Below, piece by piece: positions 16,769 to 26,490 of a stretch of 64,000 nt of DNA (position 1 is the first letter of the stretch; each line of letters starts with the position of its first letter). This DNA comes from Candidatus Sumerlaea chitinivorans (GTDB lineage Bacteria > Sumerlaeota > Sumerlaeia > Sumerlaeales > Sumerlaeaceae), in contig CP030759.1 in assembly GCA_003290465.1 (NCBI GenBank), positions 1,331,144 to 1,395,143 of the forward strand, given 5' to 3'. The notes under the pieces were generated by a model. The model was not told the origin of the DNA. It searched no databases and worked only from the letters and a program-made list of their open reading frames with translations. A program made the position numbers and the translations under genes.

Positions 16769-17000
16769 TTGCGTTTACTCCACAGCCTTCTGGCTTATTC
16801 TCTTCGGGACGTATTGAAACAATGCGAGCGAAAAAACCAAGTCGCTTATATCGAGGCGTTCAAGAAAAATTCACTTGCGACTGTAAAGCAAGGCGATGGG
16901 ACTCGGAGCGTACCGGTTCTTTTTCTCTTGATTCCCCCCACCCGATTTGGAGACGGTCATTTTAATAAGCCCTTCCAGATTAGAAAGGACAATCCCAACA

Positions 17001-20000
17001 ATGCTCCGCAATGAGAGAAGAAACCGGCCCATAAATTTGGATCGTTCCAAATATTGCAACGAGCTCGCACTGCCTCTCGCCGCTCTTGGCGCACTATGGA
17101 TCGCTGCAGTCATGCAAACAAGCAGTGCCCATGGGATCACCATTGGACAGGGACCTGTGCTCGGAACCGATTCCGCGGGCAATACCTATTACGAAGAGTT
17201 CATGGACTGGGCCGCTGCCGATTTGCGCGCTCTTGACACCGTGGGGCCTACAAGCGGCCGATACAATTTCAATGATACGTATGACGATAGCCGCGACCTC
17301 GTGGCCTTCTACTCCCACGAAGACCCCTCCCCCAGCGCCAACTACTATTTCCGTGTAGATTTTTATGACCTCAAGTTGGGAGCAGAAGTTGGGAACCTCG
17401 ATGTTTACGTGGCCATCGACACCCAAAGCACGACTGCCCCACAGACGCCGTGGCTACCCGATTGGACGGATGTTCAGGTGGATCCAGCGCACCAGTGGGA
17501 GCTGTGCATCGCACTCTACGACACGACCAACTTTAACCTCTACAAGGGAGACTTCACGACTCTACCGAGTTCCAACTTTGTCGGCGCTTATTTCCATTCC
17601 GAACTCGATAGCGTTGAGTTTGGGATCAAGAAGTCGGCTCTCTATGCAGCTGGTTGGAATGGCGTTTCTCCGCTCTATTTTACGGTAGTGACTACGAAGG
17701 ATGGGACCAATAACGGCGCCGGCGAAATCTGTACGAGTGGGAATGGCCCGGGGTGTGGCGACACTTCTAAGAGTGACGTTGCGGACGCTTTCATTGACAA
17801 GGACCGGGGGTTCAGCGACGGAGTGATCAATGGGGTGATCGCCTCGACCGCCCAAACGGGTCGTGCCAAATACGCCTCGATCGCCCACGGCAACCAGAGC
17901 GTAAACAAAGCCAGCGACATTACTTGGCACATCTACGATCCCTCTAATTCGTACAAAACGGGATTCGTCCGTACGCTTGACACACACGAGATTTTCCGGG
18001 TGCCGCTCAACATCCACTTAAGCGGCTCGCTAATTACGGCAGCTCTGTGGGCCGAGCAGCCGGGAGGCTCAAGCGACCTCTCCGATGGGCCTTCGTTCAT
18101 TGCACGCATCAAACGTAACCTCGATCCCAACCAAACCAGCGTGCCGATGTCGCTACTCGGGGGTGTCGAAGCTGAACACATCATGCCCTACTTTGAGGGA
18201 GCTGTGAACCAGGTCTCGATGGCTCGGTTTGAAGAGAAATGTCAGGCGGTGTTTGGCCTCAGTGCAGCCCAAATGAAGGTCATGCACGTTCCGGAACGCG
18301 TCATTCGCAGCTATTCCACGGGCTACACTCCGCTCAACGGATTTACCTTTGCGGACATTCTCGCAGGTGGCTACAGCGCCACGGTGCTTGACGAGGTGAC
18401 GCACTACCATTGGTGGTTCGATAGTTCGAACACTCAGTGGAGCGGTGAGGGCGGCACGGCGGATAAGCCTGCTGACCACAAGATCCACCGCATCAACGGG
18501 GTTTACTGCTTCCTGATTAACGACCGGGAGGATCAGGCCAAGTTCGGAAACTGGGATGGTGGAATGCTCATGGACACTCGCTACACGCTTCTTGATAAGG
18601 CCCGCCAATCCGACCAAGCCCAGATCACTGTGGTTTTCGATGACTGGGAGGCTTTAGCGGGGAAATCGTTCAATCCCGGCTCCGGTCTGCCGGAAGCCAA
18701 CAACAATCAAATGCAATATCAGCGGACGATTCGTTGGGCTGCGAACCACCAGTGGATTGAGATCGTGAACTTGAAAGATATTCTCGACCGCGCAACAAAT
18801 CCGGCGAATCCACAGTACGACCCGAATTGGGTCATTGATCACGGCACGCAAACAAACCTTTCCATGCAGACCTATGAGTGGCTCAAGCATGCATGCGAAG
18901 GGTCTTACGATTTCTGGTACTACAACCAGTTCAACTCCACGACAGGCAACGAACAGGATTTCTACAACCTCGTGCCGGTCCTTACTGGTCTACAGGGAGA
19001 TTATCGGTATCGGGGACTGACAATCACAAGCGATGCACAGGCCAACTCTGTGGACGGGCCAAAGCTTCCCAGTGGCAAAAAAATGGGCGACATGAACTCC
19101 GTGGGGACCATCATCCGCGATGCGTGGGATTATCTGGCCAGTGCACCTAACAATACGCTCAAGAAGCTGGGCGAGTATCAGTACGTGACCATGATTTACG
19201 AAACCGCCTGGCACGAGGAAGACAACGGCGACTACCACTCCCACAATTACCAGAACCCATTCACAAATCCAGACACGTCGTGGGATGGTCTGGTGACCTG
19301 GGTACTTCGTCTCAATAATCACGTGCGCGACACTGGCTTTCTTGCTTACGCAGCGCGATGGGCTGAGGAAGTTGCAATGGCAACTCAAGGGCCCGTGACC
19401 GTGGTCGGATCGCTGGACTTGGATCAGGATGGGCAGGATGAGTACGTGTTGCGGAACAACAAGGTGCTTGCCATATTCGATCGTCACGGTGGGCGCATGC
19501 TTTACGCTTTCCACTATCATCCCACGGCTGGCCCCATCTCTATTATCGGAGCGCCGACGGCAAATCCCTCCGCCCCAGGAGAAGAAGAGTACACGGGACC
19601 TCAGGCCAACCGCTGTTCTGGGTTGAAGGACATGAACGACGGCATTTATGCGGACGCTGTGTATTCCGTGCAACTGAATGTGCCGGACTTGAAAAGTATT
19701 CGCTTTACCTCACCGGACGGCAAAATCGTAAAAACCGTGCGCTTGCCCGACAACACCGCTCGTTTCGATGTCACCTACAACGAAACCGTGAGTGGCGCAT
19801 TGTATGTCCGGATTGGAGCAAGTCCGAACCACTTGGATCTGCTAACAAGTGGTCGTTCGCATCTGAGCTCTACCAACGCCGGCAGTTATTACATGGTCGG
19901 AAACAGTTCCGGAGGTGCGGTGGTCGTCTCCTTACCCTCGGGTGTGAGCTACAACCCAACGCCGATGTATGCGGGCTACCAAAACCGCAATCTTGCGCTC

Positions 20001-20102
20001 ACAGAAGAAATCGAGATAAGCGGAGACGGCACATTCAGCTTTGCGATTGCGGCTGACATCGGTGCGCTCCCCGCGACAGTTTCGGCATTCGAAGTGTACT
20101 AA
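17001..20102 (+). CDS. Large secreted protein, possible GH57-like glycoside hydrolase
   Basis: A 1033-residue exported protein. The start is taken at the ATG 17001 (AAAGGA upstream); a TTG at 16947 is possible but adds residues without a ribosome-binding site. A basic start and hydrophobic stretch ending TSSAHG form the signal peptide. Residues about 50-250 look like a beta-sandwich of the DOMON/glucodextranase-C type. The middle holds MHVPERVIRS, LDEVTHYHWWF and VVFDDWEALAG, which by eye recall the PER- and D/E-bearing motifs of GH57 amylases. Near residue 820 lies LDLDQDGQDEYVL, a calcium-loop pattern, and ILAIFDRHGGRM-like text typical of GH57 C-terminal domains. Function as an alpha-glucan hydrolase is a guess. 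Confidence 0.5.
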   Translation: MLRNERRNRPINLDRSKYCNELALPLAALGALWIAAVMQTSSAHGITIGQGPVLGTDSAGNTYYEEFMDWAAADLRALDTVGPTSGRYNFNDTYDDSRDLVAFYSHEDPSPSANYYFRVDFYDLKLGAEVGNLDVYVAIDTQSTTAPQTPWLPDWTDVQVDPAHQWELCIALYDTTNFNLYKGDFTTLPSSNFVGAYFHSELDSVEFGIKKSALYAAGWNGVSPLYFTVVTTKDGTNNGAGEICTSGNGPGCGDTSKSDVADAFIDKDRGFSDGVINGVIASTAQTGRAKYASIAHGNQSVNKASDITWHIYDPSNSYKTGFVRTLDTHEIFRVPLNIHLSGSLITAALWAEQPGGSSDLSDGPSFIARIKRNLDPNQTSVPMSLLGGVEAEHIMPYFEGAVNQVSMARFEEKCQAVFGLSAAQMKVMHVPERVIRSYSTGYTPLNGFTFADILAGGYSATVLDEVTHYHWWFDSSNTQWSGEGGTADKPADHKIHRINGVYCFLINDREDQAKFGNWDGGMLMDTRYTLLDKARQSDQAQITVVFDDWEALAGKSFNPGSGLPEANNNQMQYQRTIRWAANHQWIEIVNLKDILDRATNPANPQYDPNWVIDHGTQTNLSMQTYEWLKHACEGSYDFWYYNQFNSTTGNEQDFYNLVPVLTGLQGDYRYRGLTITSDAQANSVDGPKLPSGKKMGDMNSVGTIIRDAWDYLASAPNNTLKKLGEYQYVTMIYETAWHEEDNGDYHSHNYQNPFTNPDTSWDGLVTWVLRLNNHVRDTGFLAYAARWAEEVAMATQGPVTVVGSLDLDQDGQDEYVLRNNKVLAIFDRHGGRMLYAFHYHPTAGPISIIGAPTANPSAPGEEEYTGPQANRCSGLKDMNDGIYADAVYSVQLNVPDLKSIRFTSPDGKIVKTVRLPDNTARFDVTYNETVSGALYVRIGASPNHLDLLTSGRSHLSSTNAGSYYMVGNSSGGAVVVSLPSGVSYNPTPMYAGYQNRNLALTEEIEISGDGTFSFAIAADIGALPATVSAFEVY

Positions 20103-20287
20103 TAGCAGCTACTAAAGCACGTCCTCATGGGCAGCGCGGGACTCCCACGCGTTCGGGAAAGTTTCGAGCAAAAGCAAGGGCGCCTTGCGTCGTGCACGCT
20201 TCCCAAGACCTTCAATCACGGCCGTCGTCGCCTTGGAGTAGACGCGAGTTCATGCGGTAAAAGTCACGAACTTAACGAGGCGGCGGG

Positions 20288-20365
20288 TGGTCGGGGCGGG
20301 CGGATTTGAACCGCCGACCTCCTGCTCCCAAGGCAGGCACGCTAACCAGGCTGCGCTACGCCCCG
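20288..20365 (-). tRNA. tRNA-Pro (TGG)
   Basis: Proline tRNA. Acceptor arms CGGGGCG (20365-20359) and CGCCCCG (20298-20292) pair, the anticodon loop CTTGGGA carries TGG (20330-20328), and CCA is encoded at 20290-20288. It lies in the gap between the large secreted protein and the RDD gene. Confidence 0.97.
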
Positions 20366-20411
20366 CACACGGACTTGTTTGCAAGAGGCTTTTACGGTCT
20401 GCCGTTGCGGA

Positions 20412-21197
20412 CTATTCACCCAAACTTGAAGATGGGGGGGCTGGAAGATTGCGTCCAGTCTCGTGCAGAAAAAGGCGGAATAGATATTCCTGATAATCGC
20501 CTCGCTTGTAGGCAGCGTCTGCGTAGGCATCCGGCGCTGAATAGCGCTTGTAGAAGTAACGTCCTAATGCTTTTGCCATGGGCGGCTTGGTCTGCTCATC
20601 GAAAAGATCGAACCGCAGACAGAAACTTTCGAGCAAATACGCGTCTGCGGACGTGCTGTAGACTTGCTCGCCAATACTCGCCCGAAGCAGTCGGTCCTTG
20701 AGGGGGAAAGCGTAAATGACAATTGTATTTGCGGCCAAGTCGCCCCAGCGCAGGGCAAGGGGACTTGCAAGAGCGCGGGCAAACCCCACAAGATATAAGG
20801 CAGGCAACCAATCTAAGGCGCGCATGGCGTTTCGAATGAGAAACTGACGTGCTGAGGCGCGTGCCCCACTTCGTGAAACAACCCGGAGGTCAAAAACGTT
20901 CTTCCCTGGAGTTTGTCCGCCAGTCAGCCACTCAAAAAATAGCGAATAGAAGATCTCCACCCCCAAAACAATCAGGAAGCCCAGCCCGAAAGCCCCCAGC
21001 GACGAGTTCCCCCGCTGGAAGAAGAACATGAGTAAGGCAACCTGCAGCACAGCCTTGAGCAGTTGGTCGTAGAGACCAGCGAGCACGCGCGCTCCCACGC
21101 CAGCGATCTGGTAGCTCCGGACGTTCCCCCCTTCGGAGATATTGAGAACATGCGTAAAAGTGTCCACCTGCAAGATTGAGCTTGGGTGTTGCTCCAT
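20412..21197 (-). CDS. RDD family membrane protein
   Basis: A 261-residue membrane protein with the RDD domain: three hydrophobic segments, GARVLAGLYDQLLK at the first, GGQTPGKNVFDLRVV after the second and IRNAMRALDWLPALYLVGF at the third. RDD proteins are thought to move small molecules or cations but most are unstudied. A soluble C-terminal part of about 90 residues (FCLRFDLFDEQTK to the end) follows. The start at 21197 is preferred because the in-frame ATG at 21290 would leave only 2 bases to the divergent dprA start. No clear ribosome-binding site supports either. Confidence 0.8.
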   Translation of the reverse strand: MEQHPSSILQVDTFTHVLNISEGGNVRSYQIAGVGARVLAGLYDQLLKAVLQVALLMFFFQRGNSSLGAFGLGFLIVLGVEIFYSLFFEWLTGGQTPGKNVFDLRVVSRSGARASARQFLIRNAMRALDWLPALYLVGFARALASPLALRWGDLAANTIVIYAFPLKDRLLRASIGEQVYSTSADAYLLESFCLRFDLFDEQTKPPMAKALGRYFYKRYSAPDAYADAAYKRGDYQEYLFRLFLHETGRNLPAPPSSSLGE

Positions 21198-21292
21198 GGT
21201 TGTTGAAATGACTTCGAATGCGATGCCGACGCAACTGAATTTCTCTCGGCGGCAGGTAACGTGCCTATTTTTCAGAACGGTAGTGACCACTG

Positions 21293-22210
21293 ATGAACGA
21301 GATCGTCACTCTCGGTAGCTGGATTGAGCTTCATCGTCGGCTCGGTGATCGGCAACTGATGACAGAGCTTGCACGGGCGCGAGCAGAAGTCGAGAATTCC
21401 GCGACGTGTTTGCAATGGCTCATTGCGCGTTTTGCGGTGCAGGTAAGTTCCGTGTCACTCGAGCTGGCGTCCGCTTTGGTTGCCTCAGGAGGGTGCGAAG
21501 TCGTTCCGTGGGTAGATCCACGCTATCCAATGCGGATTCACCGTGCTTTGGGGATAGACGCCCCACCTGTTCTATACTGCCGCGGCGCTCTTTCGCTTTT
21601 TGAGACGCGAAGTTTTGCGATTATTGGAACACGTCGGCCATGTGCTGCCGGGCGACGGTGCGCAGAGGCATATGCCCGAGAAGTTGTTCGCCATGGCTGG
21701 AGTGTTGTGAGTGGCAACGCCAGAGGGATCGACGCCGCCGCGCATGAAGCTGCTCTCGCGAACGATGGCCTGACGCTTGTATTTCCCCCTTCCCCGCTGG
21801 ACCAATTTGTCCCCACGTTTCGCGTTAGGGATCCCGCCCACATGTTGGTGGCAACACGCTTTGTACCGGGAAGCGAGATTACGCCTTGGAACTTCGTGGC
21901 GCGCAATGAACTGGTCGCTGCTCACTGCGTCGGCGCGCTCATCGCTGAGACGGGCACGCGTGGTGGCACACTGAATACCCTTGGGCACCTGTTACGCCTG
22001 CGACGCCCCGTATTTGTGGCAGACCTTGGACCCAATGTCCCTCATGTGGCAGGGTTCAAGTTAGTACGAGCAAGCGGCGCTCACGTCGTCCCTGCCCAAC
22101 CCGAACATGATACGATCGTGCAGATACAAGCGGTCCTCGCAGACGCGGAAGCAGCAGCCGGCATAGATTTGACACAGGAGGATTTGTTTCGGCAAAGGAA
22201 TGGCGAATGA
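21293..22210 (+). CDS. dprA: DNA-processing protein DprA/Smf
   Basis: DprA binds incoming single-stranded DNA and loads RecA during transformation. The 304-residue protein has the Rossmann-like core: FAIIGTRRPCAAGRR, GWSVVSGNARGIDAAAHEAAL, FPPSPLDQFVP and the closing GALIAETGTRGGTLNT. The SAM-like N-terminal and winged C-terminal extras are short or absent. It overlaps the methyltransferase gene by 4 bases (ATGA). Confidence 0.92.
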   Translation: MNEIVTLGSWIELHRRLGDRQLMTELARARAEVENSATCLQWLIARFAVQVSSVSLELASALVASGGCEVVPWVDPRYPMRIHRALGIDAPPVLYCRGALSLFETRSFAIIGTRRPCAAGRRCAEAYAREVVRHGWSVVSGNARGIDAAAHEAALANDGLTLVFPPSPLDQFVPTFRVRDPAHMLVATRFVPGSEITPWNFVARNELVAAHCVGALIAETGTRGGTLNTLGHLLRLRRPVFVADLGPNVPHVAGFKLVRASGAHVVPAQPEHDTIVQIQAVLADAEAAAGIDLTQEDLFRQRNGE

Positions 22211-22950
22211 CTGAGTGGTTTCGAGAAACTTTTGAAGAAGAGTATCTGGAGCTCTACGCACATCGAGACGAGGAGGAGGCGGAGAGAACGGTCGGTTGGC
22301 TATGCACTGAACTTGAACTCCAACAGGGGAAGAACGTTCTAGATTCTCCCTGTGGAGGCGGTCGGCATTCCAGAGCATTTGCAAGACGTGGTTTTCTCAC
22401 CGTTGGAATCGATCTCAGTCGCGATTTGCTTTATCACGCACGAATTGCGCACGGACCACGTGATCGGTTGCTTTATGTGCGTGGGGACCTGCGAGCCCTT
22501 CCGGTCGCAAGCAACGCATTTGATTTGGTAACGAACCTCTTCTCAAGTTTCGGCTACTTCGAACCCGAGGAAGAAAACATGTTGGCATTGAGTGAGCTGG
22601 TTCGCGCAACACGTCGAGGCGGATGGCTCGTCATCGATTTCATGAATGAACCCCATGTGCGCGCAAACCTCGTTGAGAGAACGGAGCGCGTGACTCCCGA
22701 CGGATGGGAAGTGACCGAAGAGCGGCGCATTACCGGGCAGCCGCCGCGGATAGAAAAACACGGGAGGATCCGCTTTCCCTCGGGCAAGATGCGCCGGTTT
22801 TATGAGTCCGTGCGCTTGTACACACCTGAGGAACTCTCTAACGCCATGCGGCGCATGGGGCTGGTCAACGTTCGATTGTACGGTGACTATGCTGGAACAC
22901 CTTATTCGAACACGGCGCCACGGGCAATCTTTATGGGGCAAAAGCCATGA
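22207..22950 (+). CDS. Class I SAM-dependent methyltransferase
   Basis: A 247-residue class I methyltransferase. Motif I is VLDSPCGGGRHS (44-55), followed by GIDLSRDLL, then DLRALPVASNAFDLVTNLFSSFGYF. The C-terminal part has a beta-rich insert (RRITGQPPRIEKHGRI). The target is unknown. It is coupled by 4-base overlaps to dprA before and to the exported protein after, so the three are one unit. Confidence 0.85.
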   Translation: MTEWFRETFEEEYLELYAHRDEEEAERTVGWLCTELELQQGKNVLDSPCGGGRHSRAFARRGFLTVGIDLSRDLLYHARIAHGPRDRLLYVRGDLRALPVASNAFDLVTNLFSSFGYFEPEEENMLALSELVRATRRGGWLVIDFMNEPHVRANLVERTERVTPDGWEVTEERRITGQPPRIEKHGRIRFPSGKMRRFYESVRLYTPEELSNAMRRMGLVNVRLYGDYAGTPYSNTAPRAIFMGQKP

Positions 22951-24179
22951 GATTCCGACAGCACAAGAGAGCGGCCCTGATCCTATTCATGATTTTGGCT
23001 ACAGCACAATTGGCTACAGCCCAGTTGGCCGTCAAACGAAGCACAGTCGATGCCCGGTATTTTGCTTTCCGTAGGGATCCCGAGGTATTGATCGGTGCGG
23101 CTGCGGACATGCGGGATCTATTTTTGCGAGCCAAGCCTCGCCAGAGGGAAACGACAACGGTTCAACGGGCGAGGGAACTCCGTCCGAATGCTGCTTCCCT
23201 GAAGCTCGAGACGTATGTCGAGGAACTTCCGATGACCGAGCGAGGGAATTACGCTGCCTCGGCTTCCGAGTTCTGGCGCCGAGTTCGGAATTTCGTCGGT
23301 GAAGGAGGACCATTTGATCTTGCTGCAGAGTTACGCATAAGTGCAGGAACACTCCGCGAATTTGGGTGGCCTACCTCTGGCCTGTGGCATGAGAAGTTGG
23401 TTTCCGCATTAGAAAGTGCTCTGCACAACGCGTCGGCGCCCTTGGTCACGATCGATGGAGACGTGGCGCCTGAAGACGCCCGCGTGTTCCGTGATGCGCT
23501 CCACGCCCGTCGCCTCAATTGGCTTGTGGGCATGACGTTGGGTCGAAGTAGCACTGAACACGACTTGAGCGGTTTTGATTACGTCGTTGTGCCCCAAAAT
23601 GTAGTTGCGTGGCCCTATAGCGACCAAGCTCTTATTGGGCGCATTCGGGCTCTTGCAGGAGACGTTCCTATCATTTTGCGCCAGACGTCTCCCGAGCTCT
23701 GGCCAGAGCTTTTTTGGCTTACAACAGGGGCAGCCGCTGTGTTTTATGAGCCAATGGACGAGACCGTCTTGCGTGACAAGCCGGAGGTTTTTTCGAGTTT
23801 GCGTGCGGTCTCGTCACTGATGCGAGCTGCGGGCTATTCGCCTCCTACGATGATTCCTACAATGGGGCGTTCCGTCGAAGCGGGGTGGCGAGGCGGGGGC
23901 ACCTTGGGATTTTACTTGCTTCAAGCGGGCTGTAAGCAGGCGATCGTCCGTGTTCCCATGCATACAAATGACGAGGTGAATCTGCATGCGTTCTGGTATG
24001 ATGTTGGCACGGACGTACATTTGATTCTCCCGCCCCTACCCCGCTACCGTGGCCAAGAGCTTGAACTCACTCCTCCAAGTCGCGACCGGCGCTGGATCTA
24101 CGGAGCATGGTTGGTCCCAGCATCTGCAGATAGGCAGACAACCTACGGCCCGATTGTCCCACTCGATGGAGAAGAGTAA
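22947..24179 (+). CDS. Exported protein of unknown function
   Basis: A 410-residue protein with a signal peptide whose tail contains a doubled ATAQLATAQLA, the result of a short tandem DNA repeat. I do not recognise the family. The middle (about 100-330) has repeated patterns such as LVTIDGDVAPEDARVFRDAL, FDYVVVPQNVVAWP and AVFYEPMDE, which would fit an alternating beta/alpha fold, perhaps a barrel. The C-terminus is beta-rich. It overlaps the methyltransferase by 4 bases, the only clue to its role. Confidence 0.7.
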   Translation: MRFRQHKRAALILFMILATAQLATAQLAVKRSTVDARYFAFRRDPEVLIGAAADMRDLFLRAKPRQRETTTVQRARELRPNAASLKLETYVEELPMTERGNYAASASEFWRRVRNFVGEGGPFDLAAELRISAGTLREFGWPTSGLWHEKLVSALESALHNASAPLVTIDGDVAPEDARVFRDALHARRLNWLVGMTLGRSSTEHDLSGFDYVVVPQNVVAWPYSDQALIGRIRALAGDVPIILRQTSPELWPELFWLTTGAAAVFYEPMDETVLRDKPEVFSSLRAVSSLMRAAGYSPPTMIPTMGRSVEAGWRGGGTLGFYLLQAGCKQAIVRVPMHTNDEVNLHAFWYDVGTDVHLILPPLPRYRGQELELTPPSRDRRWIYGAWLVPASADRQTTYGPIVPLDGEE

Positions 24180-24240
24180 GCTCTAGTGATTTTGTGGAAT
24201 TCCACCAACGTATAACACAGCGAGGAACGAAGGATCGAGA

Positions 24241-25311
24241 ATGGCTCGGCGCTCAATTAAATGGAATCGGTGGTTCACCATAGCGGCGGAAGTCGCCGGG
24301 TTGGCGATTTCCTTTTATCTCTTGTTGATTTCGATGCGTGTTCTTTACCCCGAGCAGGTTCCCTGCCCACGGAGCAAATGGTTCCATTGCCAGTCCGTGC
24401 TGCGAGGTGAATGGAGTCACGTGGGCCCTTTCCCGGTAGCCGGCTTGGGCGTTGTTTACTTTCTAATTCAGCTGGCGCTGAGCATCGCTCTCAATAAATT
24501 CCGCAGAGGATGGGCATGGTTGAAGCTTTTGGTCGTTTTTTGCGGCCTCCTCTTTGTGGCGTGGCTACGTGCAGTGGAGTTTGTTTGGCTCAAGGGTATC
24601 TGCCCTTGGTGCTGGGCAGTGGCAGGCTGCGTGCTCATGGAAGCCATCTTCGTCTATCCATTGGGTGTTCCTCCTTTTCCGAAACTTCGCTTGCCTGGAC
24701 GCATTGGGGCCGTGGTGGGAGTTGTTGTCGTGCTCATCGCGATTTGTACCGGCGGGGCTTGGTGGCTTCTTCAGCGAGAAAAAGAGGCGTTGCGGCGTGA
24801 ACTTGCGGTCGCTCAAGCTACTCCCTCCCCCACCCCGACACCTCAGCGCACACCAAAGATCGAGAATCCACGAGAAAGGCCTTCTCCCACTCCACGCCCA
24901 AATCCCTCACGGTCGAATCCCCCTCAGCAGGGCTCTGTGGAAGACGGAGTCCTCCCCACTCAAGAAGTAAAACTTTTGGCGAAGCATGGGTGGACGGTCG
25001 TAGCCTCCACGGAGTCAGTGGACAATTACTTGGGGAAAGAGGAGCCCGTGCTGCTACTGGTATTCGATCCGCAATGTGAGGAATGTCAGGCTTTTATTCG
25101 TGGAGGACTGGAGACCGACGAATTGGCCAAGCTGCCGGTGAGACTGATTGCAGTCGAACAGTCGAGTTTTTATGGCCCCTTATCCCGTGAGGTGAAAAAC
25201 GTGCCGACCCTCATGCTCGTAGATCAAGATCGGAAAATCCGTTTTAAACATGAGGGACGGATGAGCACGAGTGCGCTTTTGCGCGAAATTGAGAAAGCAC
25301 TTGGAAGCTAA
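24241..25311 (+). CDS. VKOR-thioredoxin fusion (disulfide-bond oxidoreductase)
   Basis: A 356-residue membrane protein joining a vitamin K epoxide reductase-like domain to a periplasmic thioredoxin-like domain. VKOR homologues re-oxidise disulfide-making enzymes with quinone, like DsbB. Seen: four hydrophobic segments in residues 1-170, loop cysteines C42 and C50, active pair C121-P-W-C124, a Pro/Thr-rich linker (about 193-230) and a thioredoxin-like CEEC pair (C279, C282) followed by the cis-proline NVPTLML. It likely makes disulfides in exported proteins. A 61-base gap separates it from the exported protein. Confidence 0.85.
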   Translation: MARRSIKWNRWFTIAAEVAGLAISFYLLLISMRVLYPEQVPCPRSKWFHCQSVLRGEWSHVGPFPVAGLGVVYFLIQLALSIALNKFRRGWAWLKLLVVFCGLLFVAWLRAVEFVWLKGICPWCWAVAGCVLMEAIFVYPLGVPPFPKLRLPGRIGAVVGVVVVLIAICTGGAWWLLQREKEALRRELAVAQATPSPTPTPQRTPKIENPRERPSPTPRPNPSRSNPPQQGSVEDGVLPTQEVKLLAKHGWTVVASTESVDNYLGKEEPVLLLVFDPQCEECQAFIRGGLETDELAKLPVRLIAVEQSSFYGPLSREVKNVPTLMLVDQDRKIRFKHEGRMSTSALLREIEKALGS

Positions 25312-25402
25312 GTTTCGGGCTAAGCCACACGCGCGTACGCCCCTTGCCCACGCTGACCTGAATTCGAGAACAAGCCTGCAGTGGAAGGAGTAACCTTCGG
25401 AA

Positions 25403-26266
25403 TCAGGTATTGCACGGGTCGTTGTTGGTGGCAGCTCTGGCGGATGCTTGGCGGCGCCAATAGATTGCGAATGCGCCTGCGAGTGCGAACAAACTTAGCC
25501 ACTGAGAAGTCGACAAAGCCCCAAAGAAACCGCGAATTTGGTCGCCTCGCAGGAACTCCAAGAGAAAGCGGGCGACGGAATATGCCATCACGTAGACCAG
25601 CGCAATGTGGCCATCAAAGCGGCGCCGGCGCCACAGCCACAAGAGGGCGGCTGCTAAGCCAAGATTAAAAAGCGCCTCTAAAATAGGTGTAGCATAGACC
25701 GGCAGCGAATAGGCATCGGCCGTCGTAACCCATCCTTGCTCAAGGTGATCGAGGTAAGGCCACGAACCCGTAATGGCTCCATCTGGCCCCGTGAGACGCG
25801 GGTAACGGATCGCGATGAGATGACCGAGCCAGCCGTGGGCCGGGGCACCATAACAGCACCCGGCAAACAGGCATCCGATCCTGCCAAAGCAGTGCGCAAG
25901 TGCGACGGCTGGTGCGAAGACGTCCGCAACTAAAGCAAAAGGCACTTTCTTGAATCGGCAGTACGCGTACAGGGCAGCGAGTCCGCAGAAAAATCCCCCC
26001 AAAAAAACCATGCCACCGGAATTGAAGAGGGCGGCTACCGGATCGCGGAGCGTAGCGCGCCACTCAATTGCCATATAAGTGAGACGACCGCCGGCAAGCC
26101 CCGCAAGAACGACATAAAAGACCGCATCAAGCGCAAATCCCTCTGGCAACTGGGCGCGACGAGCAAGACGAGTGGCAAGCCACGTCCCCACAAGAATCCC
26201 TGTGGCCACGAACATACCGTAGGTTGGCAGGTGAAAGAGTCCCAAAACGGAAAGATACGGTTTCAT
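25403..26266 (-). CDS. lgt: Prolipoprotein diacylglyceryl transferase Lgt
   Basis: Lgt adds a diacylglyceryl group to the lipobox cysteine of prolipoproteins. The 287-residue multi-pass protein has the signature region AHCFGRIGCLFAGCCYG and the C-terminal YSVARFLLEFLRGD. Length is normal. It is transcribed alone on the minus strand, with htrA diverging from the other side. Confidence 0.93.
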   Translation of the reverse strand: MKPYLSVLGLFHLPTYGMFVATGILVGTWLATRLARRAQLPEGFALDAVFYVVLAGLAGGRLTYMAIEWRATLRDPVAALFNSGGMVFLGGFFCGLAALYAYCRFKKVPFALVADVFAPAVALAHCFGRIGCLFAGCCYGAPAHGWLGHLIAIRYPRLTGPDGAITGSWPYLDHLEQGWVTTADAYSLPVYATPILEALFNLGLAAALLWLWRRRRFDGHIALVYVMAYSVARFLLEFLRGDQIRGFFGALSTSQWLSLFALAGAFAIYWRRQASARAATNNDPCNT

Positions 26267-26422
26267 CGCTCAAAACAATGCAACTTGGAAGGGCAAGAAA
26301 TTCGATTCTGTCCTTGCAACACTGCGCCAAAATGGCACAGGATTACTCGTAGAGGCAGGTGGGTCCGCTCAGATCCGGGGCGGGTGATTAAAGAAAACCC
26401 AAGGACTCCCTACCTTTAGGCG

Positions 26423-26437
26423 TGGCACCCGACTTGC
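26423..26437 (+). promoter_or_regulatory. Sigma-54 promoter of htrA
   Basis: TGGCAC-CCGAC-TTGC matches the sigma-54 (RpoN) consensus TGGCAC-N5-TTGC exactly, with GG at 26424-26425 and GC at 26436-26437 ten bases apart. The start site would fall near 26449, giving a leader of about 40 bases before the ATG at 26491. It lies in the intergenic region on the right strand for htrA. Activation would need an enhancer-binding ATPase, not seen here. Confidence 0.75.
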
Positions 26438-26490
26438 TAACATTTGCATACCGAAAAGGCGCGAAACGCGCTTGTTGGAGGAAGAATCGT

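Noticed and set aside
16947-17000. TTG start adding 18 residues to the large secreted protein
   Set aside because: No ribosome-binding site, and the ATG at 17001 has one and gives a better signal peptide.
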